Positions 1-6,065 are shown, numbered from the stretch's first letter. The stretch: DNA of 6,779 nt from an uncultured Eubacteriales bacterium (GCA_934408795.1 CAKRVQ010000056.1:1-6779); one strand, 5' to 3'. Program-made: numbers and translations. Notes: a model not told the origin generated them from the sequence alone.

Positions 1-219
1 GCCTTCGACCTTTACAAGGATATCACCGTCTCCGAGTTTGGGGATCGGATATTCCTTAACATCAAAGTGCTCAAGGGATGTCAGGACCGCGACATGTGCC
101 TTTTCGGGAATGCCGCCGACCGATCCCTGTGCGGCAGAAGGTGCAGCCGCTGCGCCGCCGTTCATTGAACTGATGACCTTTTTGACGATCTGTTCAATAT
201 CATTGGTATTGATTTCCAT
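1..219 (-). CDS. Zinc-type (MDR) alcohol dehydrogenase with N-terminal encapsulation peptide, partial
   Basis: Only the first 73 residues are in the window; the gene runs off at position 1. Residues 1-20 (MEINTNDIEQIVKKVISSMN) form a short amphipathic helix of the type that targets cargo into microcompartments. A Gly/Ala/Pro/Ser-rich linker follows (about 21-38). From residue 41 the text (AHVAVLTSLEHFDVKEYPIP, then LGDGDILVKVEG) matches the N-terminal GroES-like fold of medium-chain zinc alcohol dehydrogenases. The zinc ligands and NAD-binding Rossmann domain lie outside the window, so the class is inferred from the N-terminus alone. The ATG at 219 follows AGGA with a 5-nt spacer, 14 bases after the preceding stop. 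The likely role is NADH-dependent reduction of lactaldehyde to 1,2-propanediol or of propionaldehyde to propanol inside the shell, which would recycle NAD. The substrate cannot be told from this fragment. Confidence 0.75.
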   Translation of the reverse strand, partial: MEINTNDIEQIVKKVISSMNGGAAAAPSAAQGSVGGIPEKAHVAVLTSLEHFDVKEYPIPKLGDGDILVKVEG

Positions 220-233
220 ATAGATCCTGCCTT

Positions 234-716
234 CTAAATCAATTTATTAAATACTTTTGCTCCGTAATCGCCGAGAGCGGTATCCTGTTCCGCGGTACCT
301 CCGCTTACACCGAGGCCGCCGATCAATTTTCCGTCACCCGAGACAAGAGGAACTCCTCCCCCGAAGATGACGATCCTGCCGCCGTTTGTATTCTGTATCC
401 CGTAAAGGCTTCCGCCGGGTGCTGCAAGCTTGCTCAGATCTTTAGTAGGCATCTTGAGTGCCACCGAAGTAAATGCCTTGTTTTCGGCAATGTCACGGCT
501 TGCAATGAAGGCTCCGTTCATACTCTGCTGAGATATGATGTTTCCTCCTGCATCGGCTACCGCCACGACCGCCTTTACACCGAGCCGCACTGCTTCTTTC
601 TTTACCTCTTCGGTAAGATGAAGTGCAAGCTCCAGGGTGATTTCAGACCCGCCGAAACCTGTATACTCATTAACGGCATTTTTTACCGCTCTGATAATAC
701 TGTCAGTATCGTACAT
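234..716 (-). CDS. GlcG/HbpS family protein (PduO C-terminal-like), microcompartment-associated
   Basis: A 160-residue protein of the GlcG/HbpS/DUF336 family, the fold that also forms the C-terminal domain of PduO. Family marks are VAVADAGGNI (51-60), ASRDIAENKAF (72-82) and the Gly-rich stretch GGGVPL to IGGLGVSGGTAEQD (119-145). Members have been reported to bind haem or cobalamin-type ligands or to act as accessory factors; the role in glycyl radical microcompartments is not settled. Residues 1-20 precede the usual family start (ITLELA, 26-31) and look like an amphipathic helix (DTDSIIRAVKNAVNEY), possibly a targeting tag. I chose the ATG at 716, which has a weak GGTGA about 5 nt upstream, over an in-frame GTG at 725 that has no ribosome site. 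The gene lies 15 bases after the aldolase stop and 14 bases before the dehydrogenase, so it is in the same operon. The stop is TAG. Confidence 0.85.
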   Translation of the reverse strand: MYDTDSIIRAVKNAVNEYTGFGGSEITLELALHLTEEVKKEAVRLGVKAVVAVADAGGNIISQQSMNGAFIASRDIAENKAFTSVALKMPTKDLSKLAAPGGSLYGIQNTNGGRIVIFGGGVPLVSGDGKLIGGLGVSGGTAEQDTALGDYGAKVFNKLI

Positions 717-731
717 AGTCGTCACCGACGA

Positions 732-1535
732 TTATTTACCGAGCTGAGCAAGAACCTTCTTGGTGATCTCGGCTATAAGATCCTCGCTTGACGAACCGCA
801 ATCGCCGTTTCCGCCGCAGCCTCCGCAGCCATGGCAGCTGGGCTTGCCTTCCTTGGCATTCGGGCAGAGGTCGGCAGGATGCTTACCCTTGAGACCGAAC
901 TTACGACGGATCTCATAAAGTTTTTCAACCTGCGACTTGGAGAGCTCCTTAGGTCCGCCGAGCATCTTGGAGAGATAAAGAAGCTTCGCATAGAACTCAA
1001 CCGACTCCATCTTATGGTAAGCATTCAGAAGAGAATCGGAATATGTAAGAGCACCGTGATTCTCAAGAAGTACCGCGTCAAAATGCTGGAGGTATTTCTC
1101 GACCGCATCGGGTATCTCATCGGTAGAAGGTGTGCCGTATTCGGCTATAGGAACGCATCCGAGTGCAATAACAGCCTCTGGCATGATCGGCTGGGTAAGC
1201 GGAATTCCCGCAATAGCAAAACTCGTAGCATAAACGGGATGTGCATGAACGACCGAATTAACATCGGGTCTCTGCTTGTAAACTCTCATATGCATCTTGA
1301 TCTCGGAGGAGGGCTTGAATCCGGGATTCGCCTGGATCACCTTACCGTCAGCGTCAACCTTGCATATGTACTCGGGAGTCATAAAGCCCTTGCTCACGCC
1401 TGTAGGGGTGCAAAGAAACTCATGATCGTTGAGCTTTACGGAGATGTTGCCGTCGTTTGCCGCAACCATTCCCTGACCGTAGATGCGCTTGCCGATGTCA
1501 CAGATTTGTTTTTTGATCTCGTATTCTGATGCCAT
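732..1535 (-). CDS. Class II aldolase, L-fuculose-phosphate aldolase type, with C-terminal encapsulation peptide
   Basis: A 267-residue class II aldolase/adducin-fold protein. It should cleave L-fuculose 1-phosphate (or rhamnulose 1-phosphate) to DHAP and lactaldehyde, feeding the propanediol pathway. The zinc site is visible: H97 and H99 in VVHAHP, H160 in LLENHGAL, and E78 in KPSSEIKMH as the candidate acid, lining up with E. coli FucA. The catalytic core ends near residue 215. A tail of about 50 residues follows: a Cys/Gly-rich linker with C224, C234, C237, C240 and C246, then a terminal amphipathic helix (SSSEDLIAEITKKVLAQLGK, 248-267) typical of encapsulation peptides. The ATG has AAGGAG 9 nt upstream, and a consensus promoter sits 38 bases above it, so this gene probably heads its own transcript with the HbpS and dehydrogenase genes. 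It ends in TAA, showing UAA acts as a stop in this genome. Fuculose versus rhamnulose preference cannot be read from sequence. Confidence 0.92.
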   Translation of the reverse strand: MASEYEIKKQICDIGKRIYGQGMVAANDGNISVKLNDHEFLCTPTGVSKGFMTPEYICKVDADGKVIQANPGFKPSSEIKMHMRVYKQRPDVNSVVHAHPVYATSFAIAGIPLTQPIMPEAVIALGCVPIAEYGTPSTDEIPDAVEKYLQHFDAVLLENHGALTYSDSLLNAYHKMESVEFYAKLLYLSKMLGGPKELSKSQVEKLYEIRRKFGLKGKHPADLCPNAKEGKPSCHGCGGCGGNGDCGSSSEDLIAEITKKVLAQLGK

Positions 1536-1572
1536 TTTGATTTTCTCCTTTATATGCGTTTTTTACAGTTTA

Positions 1573-1601
1573 ATTATATATGCCATTCAAACAAAAGTCA
1601 A
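1573..1601 (-). promoter_or_regulatory. Sigma-A type promoter for the aldolase transcript
   Basis: On the minus strand a -35 box TTGACT (1601-1596) and a -10 box TATAAT (1578-1573) are separated by exactly 17 bases. Transcription would start near 1566, giving a leader of about 30 nt before the aldolase ATG at 1535. The surrounding spacer is AT-rich and has no ORF. The -10 is a perfect match and the -35 differs at one position. Confidence 0.85.
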
Positions 1602-1651
1602 CACAAAAATGTTGTTTTTTGTTGTTTTTTATCGAAAAAGTTGTTGTTTCG
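1599..1651. promoter_or_regulatory. Candidate operator: TGTTGTTT repeats and inverted repeat over the aldolase -35
   Basis: On the plus strand TGTTGTTT occurs at 1610, 1620 and 1642. The first two belong to a perfect 10-bp tandem repeat (GTTGTTTTTT at 1611 and 1621); the third extends to TGTTGTTTCG. An inverted repeat CAACA-N6-TGTTG (1599-1614) overlaps the -35 box. Similar TTTGTT-type repeats are known operators of DeoR-family sugar regulators, so a sugar-responsive repressor or activator is a fair guess. The regulator is not in the window. The same motif at the same 22-bp spacing occurs at the dehydratase promoter. Confidence 0.5.
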
Positions 1652-1655
1652 CCTA

Positions 1656-2123
1656 TTATTTGCCGTAAAAGCGTTTGTGAAATTCTGCTTTAGGATCATA
1701 ATCGGTCAAAAATTGTTTCAGTTCGCCTATTCCCTCGCCCGTTAACGAGTCGACCCTGAAGATTCTCTTGCACCCCGAAAGCCTCAGCCAGCGTTCGGCT
1801 CTGTCCGGATCGGCGTTCTTTTTTGTCAATCCGGTGACGATTCCTATGACCTCGCGATTCGCCATTGAAGCAATGTTTGGTCCGAACAGGGAAAACGGTT
1901 CGTTTGCGTCTATCAGCAGTCCCACAATATCAGCTTCATAACTGTAGAGGGCAAGTGCGCCGCCGAGTATCTTGGTTTCGGCATATTCGCCCGGGGTATC
2001 TATAAGGAACTCCCGCCTTTCGACGGTCTGCGTTTTGTCGTAAGAAATGCTCTCGCCCGTGAGCGCCTGTATAAGCGTTGTTTTTCCGGCTCCGCTTCTG
2101 CCGATAAGTATCAGCTTGTTCAT
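1656..2123 (-). CDS. EutP/PduV-like microcompartment GTPase
   Basis: A 155-residue small P-loop protein of the EutP/PduV family. The Walker A/G1 loop is GRSGAGKTT (8-16), the G3 box is DTPGEY (42-47), and the G4 position reads TKKN (100-103), where TKxD would be usual, so guanine specificity may be relaxed. The family is found in ethanolamine and propanediol microcompartment loci; PduV has been linked to shell placement along filaments, but the biochemical role is uncertain. I start at ATG 2123, which puts MNKLILIGRSG at the N-terminus as in the family and has GGGAG 8 nt upstream. An in-frame ATG at 2159 would add 12 residues and overlap the shell gene by 22 bases. The stop of the shell gene is 14 bases upstream. 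The protein ends in TAA, and the following 120 bases are the spacer with the aldolase promoter. Confidence 0.87.
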   Translation of the reverse strand: MNKLILIGRSGAGKTTLIQALTGESISYDKTQTVERREFLIDTPGEYAETKILGGALALYSYEADIVGLLIDANEPFSLFGPNIASMANREVIGIVTGLTKKNADPDRAERWLRLSGCKRIFRVDSLTGEGIGELKQFLTDYDPKAEFHKRFYGK

Positions 2124-2136
2124 CGCGGGAGCTCCC
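2124..2136 (-). promoter_or_regulatory. Ribosome site that decides the GTPase start
   Basis: GGGAG (2136-2132) lies 8 nt before the ATG at 2123. It is half of a perfect 10-bp palindrome GGGAGCTCCC (2127-2136). It supports the shorter start, which avoids overlap with the shell gene. Confidence 0.55.
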
Positions 2137-2137
2137 G

Positions 2138-2521
2138 TCAGGTCTTGGTTATATCGCACACCGTGAAATGAAGGACATTTTCCGCATACTCCGCCACTGC
2201 ACGAACCGCCGATTCAACCTGTGACACGGTCCCCGTGACGATAAGCGTGCCGCTGAATCGATCGACAAAGCCGAGATCGACGCCCGATGCCTTGGTGGCT
2301 ATATCCCCTGCAATGATCGCCGTTTCCGCAGGTGTCATCGTTATGATGCCTATTGCGGTTTTTGAATACTCACCCGCAGGGTCAAGACCGAGCTTGACAT
2401 ACAGTATTTCGTCGGGGTTTGCGATTATATGTGCTATGGTTATCTGCTTACCAGGAACGATTTCCTGAATGATGCGTGCCTTGCCGTCGTTTCTTAACAC
2501 ATCATAGATCGTGTTTTCCAT
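2138..2521 (-). CDS. EutS/PduU-type BMC shell protein (circularly permuted BMC-H)
   Basis: A 127-residue single BMC-domain protein closest to PduU and EutS, hexamer-forming shell proteins with a permuted fold whose N-terminal strand builds a small beta-barrel over the pore. Diagnostic text: RIIQEIVPGKQITIAHIIAN (17-36), then KTAIGIITMTPAETAIIAGD (54-73), then GFVDRFSGTLIVTG (84-97), and the end FTVCDITKT; PduU has very similar strings. It carries about 15 extra residues before RIIQE compared with PduU (116 aa). The start at 2521 is chosen because AGGGGG lies exactly 6 nt upstream; an ATG at 2527 overlaps the activase stop as ATGA but sits directly against the AGGGGG, and one at 2542 lies inside the activase gene. 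It is thus tightly coupled to the activase (2-base gap). The major tiling shell proteins are not in the window. Confidence 0.92.
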   Translation of the reverse strand: MENTIYDVLRNDGKARIIQEIVPGKQITIAHIIANPDEILYVKLGLDPAGEYSKTAIGIITMTPAETAIIAGDIATKASGVDLGFVDRFSGTLIVTGTVSQVESAVRAVAEYAENVLHFTVCDITKT

Positions 2522-2533
2522 TTTCATCCCCCT
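2522..2533 (-). promoter_or_regulatory. Ribosome site that decides the shell protein start
   Basis: AGGGGG (2533-2528) ends 6 nt before the ATG at 2521 and overlaps the last codons of the activase gene. This spacing favours the third of three in-frame ATGs (2542, 2527, 2521). Confidence 0.6.
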
Positions 2534-3312
2534 ATCACGCATGTGAGTCCCGACTGTTCCGCGACCCTTTTGAGTATTTGCATCTTTTCATCGGTCGGCG
2601 GAGTTATATGACCCATTTCGTAATTTCTTCCGAGACCGGCGTATTTGTCCTGTCCGAGTCTGTGATACGGAAGAAGATGTATTTTTGTTACATTTTTAAG
2701 ACCCGCCGCAAAACGGGCTATCTCTTCAATCTCCTCGGGAGTATCGTTAAATGTCGGTATGACCGGCACCCGTATGACCATATCTGCGGCATTCTCGGCA
2801 ACGATCGCCGCATTTTGCAGGATCATAGCATTGTCTCTGCCCGTGAAGGCTTTGTGCTTTTCGGGGTTCATATGCTTTATATCCATAAGGTAATAATCTA
2901 TATAAGGCAGTATCTTAAGTATCGTTTCGGCGGGCGCACAACTCGTGGTCTCGATTGCCGTATTTATTCCCTTTTCCTTGGCGCCCTTAAACAAAGCGAG
3001 CGCAAAGTCGGGCTGACAGAAGGTCTCACCGCCCGAGAGTGTCATCCCACCGCCGCTGCGGCGATAGTATATCCTGTCTTTTTCAACCGTCTCAAGGACC
3101 TTTGCGGCGGTAATGTCTTCGCCCACGGTTTTTGTCACTCCGCCGACCGTAAGCTTCTCGGTTTTATAATTCTGAGATTCGGGATTGCAGCACCATCTGC
3201 ACCTCAGCACGCAGCCTTTTAAGAATACTATCGTTCTTATTCCCGGACCGTCGTGGACGCTGAAGCGCTGAATGTCAAATATGCGCCCGGTCGTATCAAG
3301 ATAATCATTCAT
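2524..3312 (-). CDS. Glycyl radical enzyme activase (radical SAM, PflA family)
   Basis: A 262-residue radical SAM enzyme that should install the glycyl radical on the dehydratase encoded just upstream. The cluster motif is C34-x3-C38-x2-C41 in GCVLRCRWC, preceded by the family signature DGPGIRTIVFLKG (21-33). SAM-binding stretches include SGGGMTLSGGET (86-97) and MDIKHM (143-148). The segment between the radical SAM cluster and the GG loop is short and lacks the paired CxxCxxC motifs of activases with a ferredoxin-like insert, so only one 4Fe-4S cluster is predicted. SGGETFCQ replaces the common SGGEPxxQ. The ATG at 3312 has AAGGAA 8 nt upstream. A 107-base gap separates it from the dehydratase stop, and the shell gene follows after 2 bases. 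The pairing with this dehydratase is inferred from position; the family assignment is firm. Confidence 0.95.
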   Translation of the reverse strand: MNDYLDTTGRIFDIQRFSVHDGPGIRTIVFLKGCVLRCRWCCNPESQNYKTEKLTVGGVTKTVGEDITAAKVLETVEKDRIYYRRSGGGMTLSGGETFCQPDFALALFKGAKEKGINTAIETTSCAPAETILKILPYIDYYLMDIKHMNPEKHKAFTGRDNAMILQNAAIVAENAADMVIRVPVIPTFNDTPEEIEEIARFAAGLKNVTKIHLLPYHRLGQDKYAGLGRNYEMGHITPPTDEKMQILKRVAEQSGLTCVIGG

Positions 3313-3419
3313 AGGAACATTTCCTTATAAGATAATTCGCCGAAAACGGAATCACGGCGTGCCGCCGCTCTGCTTTTTCAGCGGTCTGCCCGCTTTTCCC
3401 GAACCTGACGGTCACGCTA

Positions 3420-3992
3420 TCAGAAGCCGCGCTGCTCGGTCCTGCTTATTATATCGTCCTGCAGAGAGCGTGAAAGTGTTGTAAACAATGCGGAATACCC
3501 TGCCACGCGCACAACAAGCGACTTATATCTTTCGGGATGCTTCTGAGCATCGAGAAGGGTCTCTCTGTCAACGACATTGAACTGCATATGACTGCCCTTC
3601 TGATCGAAATATCCCCTTACAAGCGCCACAAAGCTTTCGAGACCGCTTTCGCCTTTAAGTGCCGAAGGATGGAATTTCATATTGAACAGGGTCCCGTTTG
3701 AGGCAATATAGTGATCCAGTTTGGAGACAGAGTTACAGGATGCGGTCGGACCGTGAGTGTCTCTTCCTGCCGCAGGCGAAACGCCGTCGGCAACCGGTGT
3801 ACCCGCAAGGCGCCCGTCCGGAGTGGCGCCTGTCTGTGCACCGAGAGGAACGTTTGCAGAGACCGGATAAAGTCCCGCCTGGAACATACCGCCGCGCGGA
3901 TTGCGGTATTTTTCAAGAGGTCTTGTATAGAAATACGCAGCTTCCCTTGCAAAGTAGTCCACCTCGGGGACATCGTTTCCGAACTTATCCAA
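3420..3992 (-). CDS. Glycyl radical propanediol dehydratase, C-terminal part with the radical Gly (downstream of an in-frame stop)
   Basis: This open stretch continues the frame of the upstream dehydratase ORF after its UAA. Counting the stop as residue 640, it covers residues 653-842. It contains KFGNDVPEVD, the NPRGGMFQAGLYP stretch and the glycyl radical motif RVAGYSALF with the Gly at 817, and ends normally in EQRGF-TGA. No further stop or frameshift is present, and family motifs are intact. If translated separately, the first usable start is TTG at 3992, with AAAAAGGA ending 10 nt upstream, 36 nt past the UAA, so reinitiation is conceivable but unproven. Residues 641-652 (ALYDRLKKDIAA) precede the TTG. 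Separately made, this roughly 22 kDa fragment could only work by assembling with the N-terminal part. It is larger than YfiD/GrcA, the known stand-alone radical domain (about 127 aa). See the upstream part for function. Confidence 0.8.
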   Translation of the reverse strand: MDKFGNDVPEVDYFAREAAYFYTRPLEKYRNPRGGMFQAGLYPVSANVPLGAQTGATPDGRLAGTPVADGVSPAAGRDTHGPTASCNSVSKLDHYIASNGTLFNMKFHPSALKGESGLESFVALVRGYFDQKGSHMQFNVVDRETLLDAQKHPERYKSLVVRVAGYSALFTTLSRSLQDDIISRTEQRGF

Positions 3993-4028
3993 AGCCGCGA
4001 TATCCTTTTTAAGCCTGTCGTAAAGTGC

Positions 4029-4031
4029 TTA
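4029..4031 (-). other. In-frame UAA interrupting the dehydratase gene
   Basis: The codon after PSEPEK is TAA, followed directly in the same frame by GCA CTT TAC GAC. With the stop counted as one residue, the catalytic Cys falls at 438 and the radical Gly at 817, which as I recall are the numbers in the Roseburia inulinivorans enzyme. So no base is gained or lost: it is one codon change, for instance GAA or CAA to TAA. Confidence 0.9.
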
Positions 4032-5948
4032 TTTCTCGGGCTCGGACGGATTCCTTCCCACGCTCTCGCATATAGACCTTATCTCATCGGCACTGCAGAC
4101 CTTGCCTTTATTTGCAAGCTCCTTTACTATCGAAGCGCATATCCTCTCGGTTTCAAGAGGAGACAGAGGCTCTCCGAAATTATTATCGAGCGCTTCCTTG
4201 TACTGTGCAAGTGTGTACTTTTTTTGCTCATAAACCAGCTGCTTGATTGCCCACAGCGAGTCTGCCACATTTGCAATTCCGAACCCCTGCGGTCCCGTAA
4301 AGTTATAGACCGCGCCGCCGCACTGAAGCGGCAGTCCCCTGCCGATGCAGTCCTCAACCATTGAAGACTCAAACGGGAGCGGACAACGCTCGGCATGCGC
4401 TCTGTCAATGGCGTTATCGGCGTTCACAAGAAGTGAGATCGCATATTCCATCTGTTTCTTATATGCATCCTCAAACTTCTCATATGTATTGAATGTGTTC
4501 ACGTCGCCGGTTTCAATGCCCACCTTTACTCCGAGGTCGTATCCGTTGGAGAATACAAGCTCAAGCGGGCGGCACATATTAAAGAACGCGGCATCATGCC
4601 AGCCCTCTGTCTTGCCCGCCTTCTGAGGTTCTACACAGCCTATGATATTATAGTCTCTGGCATCTGCAAGGGTGAGTCCCCTGCTGACAAGCGAAGGAAT
4701 TATGACCTCATCGTTGTAGTAAGCGGGAAGTCCCACACCCGTCCGCGTCAGTTCGGCGGCATGTATGAGCAGGTCATGAGGTGACTTGTTCCATACCCTT
4801 ATCGACAGTGACGGCTGAGGGAGACGGACATGCATCGAGGCGGTTATACAAATAAACGAAAGATCGTTCGTTACATCGATCCCTTCCGAATCCTGACCGC
4901 CGACAATGAGATTTTGGAAGAGGCTGTATCCCGCGAAGCCCTCGGACGACGCAGCATCTCTTGCTTTATTAAGATCATTTAGCTTTACCCATATACAATC
5001 GACCAGCTCCTGCGCAAACTCCCTTGTAATCTTTCCGCTTTCGATATCCTTCTTGTAGAGCGGATACATATACTGATCAAATCTGCCCGGAGAAATGGAA
5101 TGACCGCTCGACTCCATCTGGAGCAGCTGCTGAATAAACCAGAAAGACTGACACGCTTCCCAGAAGTTGCGCGCGGGTTTTGCCGGAACGCGGGCACAGT
5201 TCTCGGCTATCGTAAGAAGTTCGGCTCTTCTTTTCTCATCGGACTCGTTCAAGGCGGTCTCTTTTGCAAGTTTTGAATACCTTTCGGCGTAGCGGCAGAC
5301 CGCTTTTATGCTCTTTATTACAGCCCTCAGAAAAGCGGTGCGGGAAGCATAATCGGCATCTCCCTGACCGCACAAAGCAAGCTCCGATTCGGCTTTTTCC
5401 GCTATGCTTTCAAGTCCCTCGCTTATAACCTGACCGTAATTTACCGTCACATGCCCGACGCCGTTGTAATAATAATTGCCCGGAGTGAACATGTTGTGCT
5501 CTATCGCCGTCTTTGCTTCGTCGCTCATATAAGCGCTTGCAAGCTCGCTTGTGGTTTTGCCCTTCCAATATCCGTAAACGCCAGTAAGGGTCTTTTTCGT
5601 CTCTTCCGATATGTAAAAAGGATCGGCTTTCCTATGCTCTATTGTGTCAAATTCACCCTGAAGCCACTCATATGAGAATTCGGGAAACACCTGGCAGCTG
5701 CGCGGACGAACCGTACTGCTTCCCACAACAAGCTCAAGAGGTCTTATGGTTATCGGAATGGAATCCAGAACAGAAGCAAACGCGTCAGCCCTTCTCGATA
5801 TTATCGGCTCACCCTCTGTTCTCATATATGATTCGGTGAGCAACACCGCTCTGTCGGCTTCGATCTGCGGCATCTGTTCATAAAGATGTTCTATCAGCTT
5901 AGGGATCCTCTCCGACCTCGGGAGTTCTTTTGAATACCAGCGTTCCAT
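4029..5948 (-). CDS. B12-independent glycyl radical 1,2-propanediol dehydratase, N-terminal part with catalytic Cys
   Basis: This is the signature enzyme of the locus; the intact form dehydrates 1,2-propanediol to propionaldehyde (glycerol is a possible alternative substrate). The ORF holds 639 residues: the PFL-like domain with YNGVGH (H166), ESSGHSISPGRFDQY (279-293), catalytic C438 and E440 in IIGCVEPQ, and KTEGWHDAAFFN (D452). GCVEPQ-x-GKTEGWHD is the diol/glycerol dehydratase pattern. The gene then stops at a UAA; the remaining frame with the radical Gly is open downstream to 3420, and the whole would be 842 codons, normal for the family. The N-terminus starts at the family core with no encapsulation tag. 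The ATG has a perfect AAGGAGG 7 nt upstream. It is first in the operon, behind a leader of about 620 nt. As read, this polypeptide alone cannot hold a glycyl radical, so the gene is a pseudogene, a split enzyme or a sequence error. Confidence 0.93.
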   Translation of the reverse strand: MERWYSKELPRSERIPKLIEHLYEQMPQIEADRAVLLTESYMRTEGEPIISRRADAFASVLDSIPITIRPLELVVGSSTVRPRSCQVFPEFSYEWLQGEFDTIEHRKADPFYISEETKKTLTGVYGYWKGKTTSELASAYMSDEAKTAIEHNMFTPGNYYYNGVGHVTVNYGQVISEGLESIAEKAESELALCGQGDADYASRTAFLRAVIKSIKAVCRYAERYSKLAKETALNESDEKRRAELLTIAENCARVPAKPARNFWEACQSFWFIQQLLQMESSGHSISPGRFDQYMYPLYKKDIESGKITREFAQELVDCIWVKLNDLNKARDAASSEGFAGYSLFQNLIVGGQDSEGIDVTNDLSFICITASMHVRLPQPSLSIRVWNKSPHDLLIHAAELTRTGVGLPAYYNDEVIIPSLVSRGLTLADARDYNIIGCVEPQKAGKTEGWHDAAFFNMCRPLELVFSNGYDLGVKVGIETGDVNTFNTYEKFEDAYKKQMEYAISLLVNADNAIDRAHAERCPLPFESSMVEDCIGRGLPLQCGGAVYNFTGPQGFGIANVADSLWAIKQLVYEQKKYTLAQYKEALDNNFGEPLSPLETERICASIVKELANKGKVCSADEIRSICESVGRNPSEPEK

Positions 5949-5973
5949 ACGGGCTCCTCCTTGTTTTGTGTTC

Positions 5974-5986
5974 GACGCTTAGCGTC
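5974..5986. repeat. Small palindrome ahead of the dehydratase ribosome site
   Basis: GACGCT-T-AGCGTC, 6-base arms around one base, ending 26 bases before the dehydratase ATG at 5948. It could be an operator half-site pair or a small hairpin at the end of the leader. No function is assigned. Confidence 0.4.
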
Positions 5987-6065
5987 TCATTACTTTCAGT
6001 ATGCCGATCTAAGATGTAAATAACAAATGAAGACTATAGTCAATATAGAAGTTCATCGCATCGTT

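Noticed and set aside
831..1529. Plus-strand ORF of 232 codons opposite the aldolase
   Set aside because: It is the antisense shadow of a clearly conserved aldolase, has no recognisable domain, and no ribosome site was seen.
2124..2159. Longer start for the GTPase at ATG 2159
   Set aside because: It would add 12 residues not typical of the family and overlap the shell gene; the ATG at 2123 has a better ribosome site.
2476..3222. Plus-strand ORF of 248 codons opposite the activase and shell gene
   Set aside because: It lies wholly antisense to strongly conserved genes and its translation shows no family motif.
3365..3384. Terminator or processing hairpin between dehydratase and activase (CCGCT-N10-AGCGG)
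   Set aside because: Only a 5-base stem with a 10-base loop and no adjacent T run; too weak to call.
4029..4031. Recoding of the dehydratase stop as selenocysteine or pyrrolysine
   Set aside because: Those use UGA and UAG; this codon is UAA, and UAA ends two other genes here at proper lengths.
6015..6043. Gene-proximal promoter starting with TTGACT at 6043
   Set aside because: No acceptable -10 box at 16-18 bases; the best candidates match only three of six positions.
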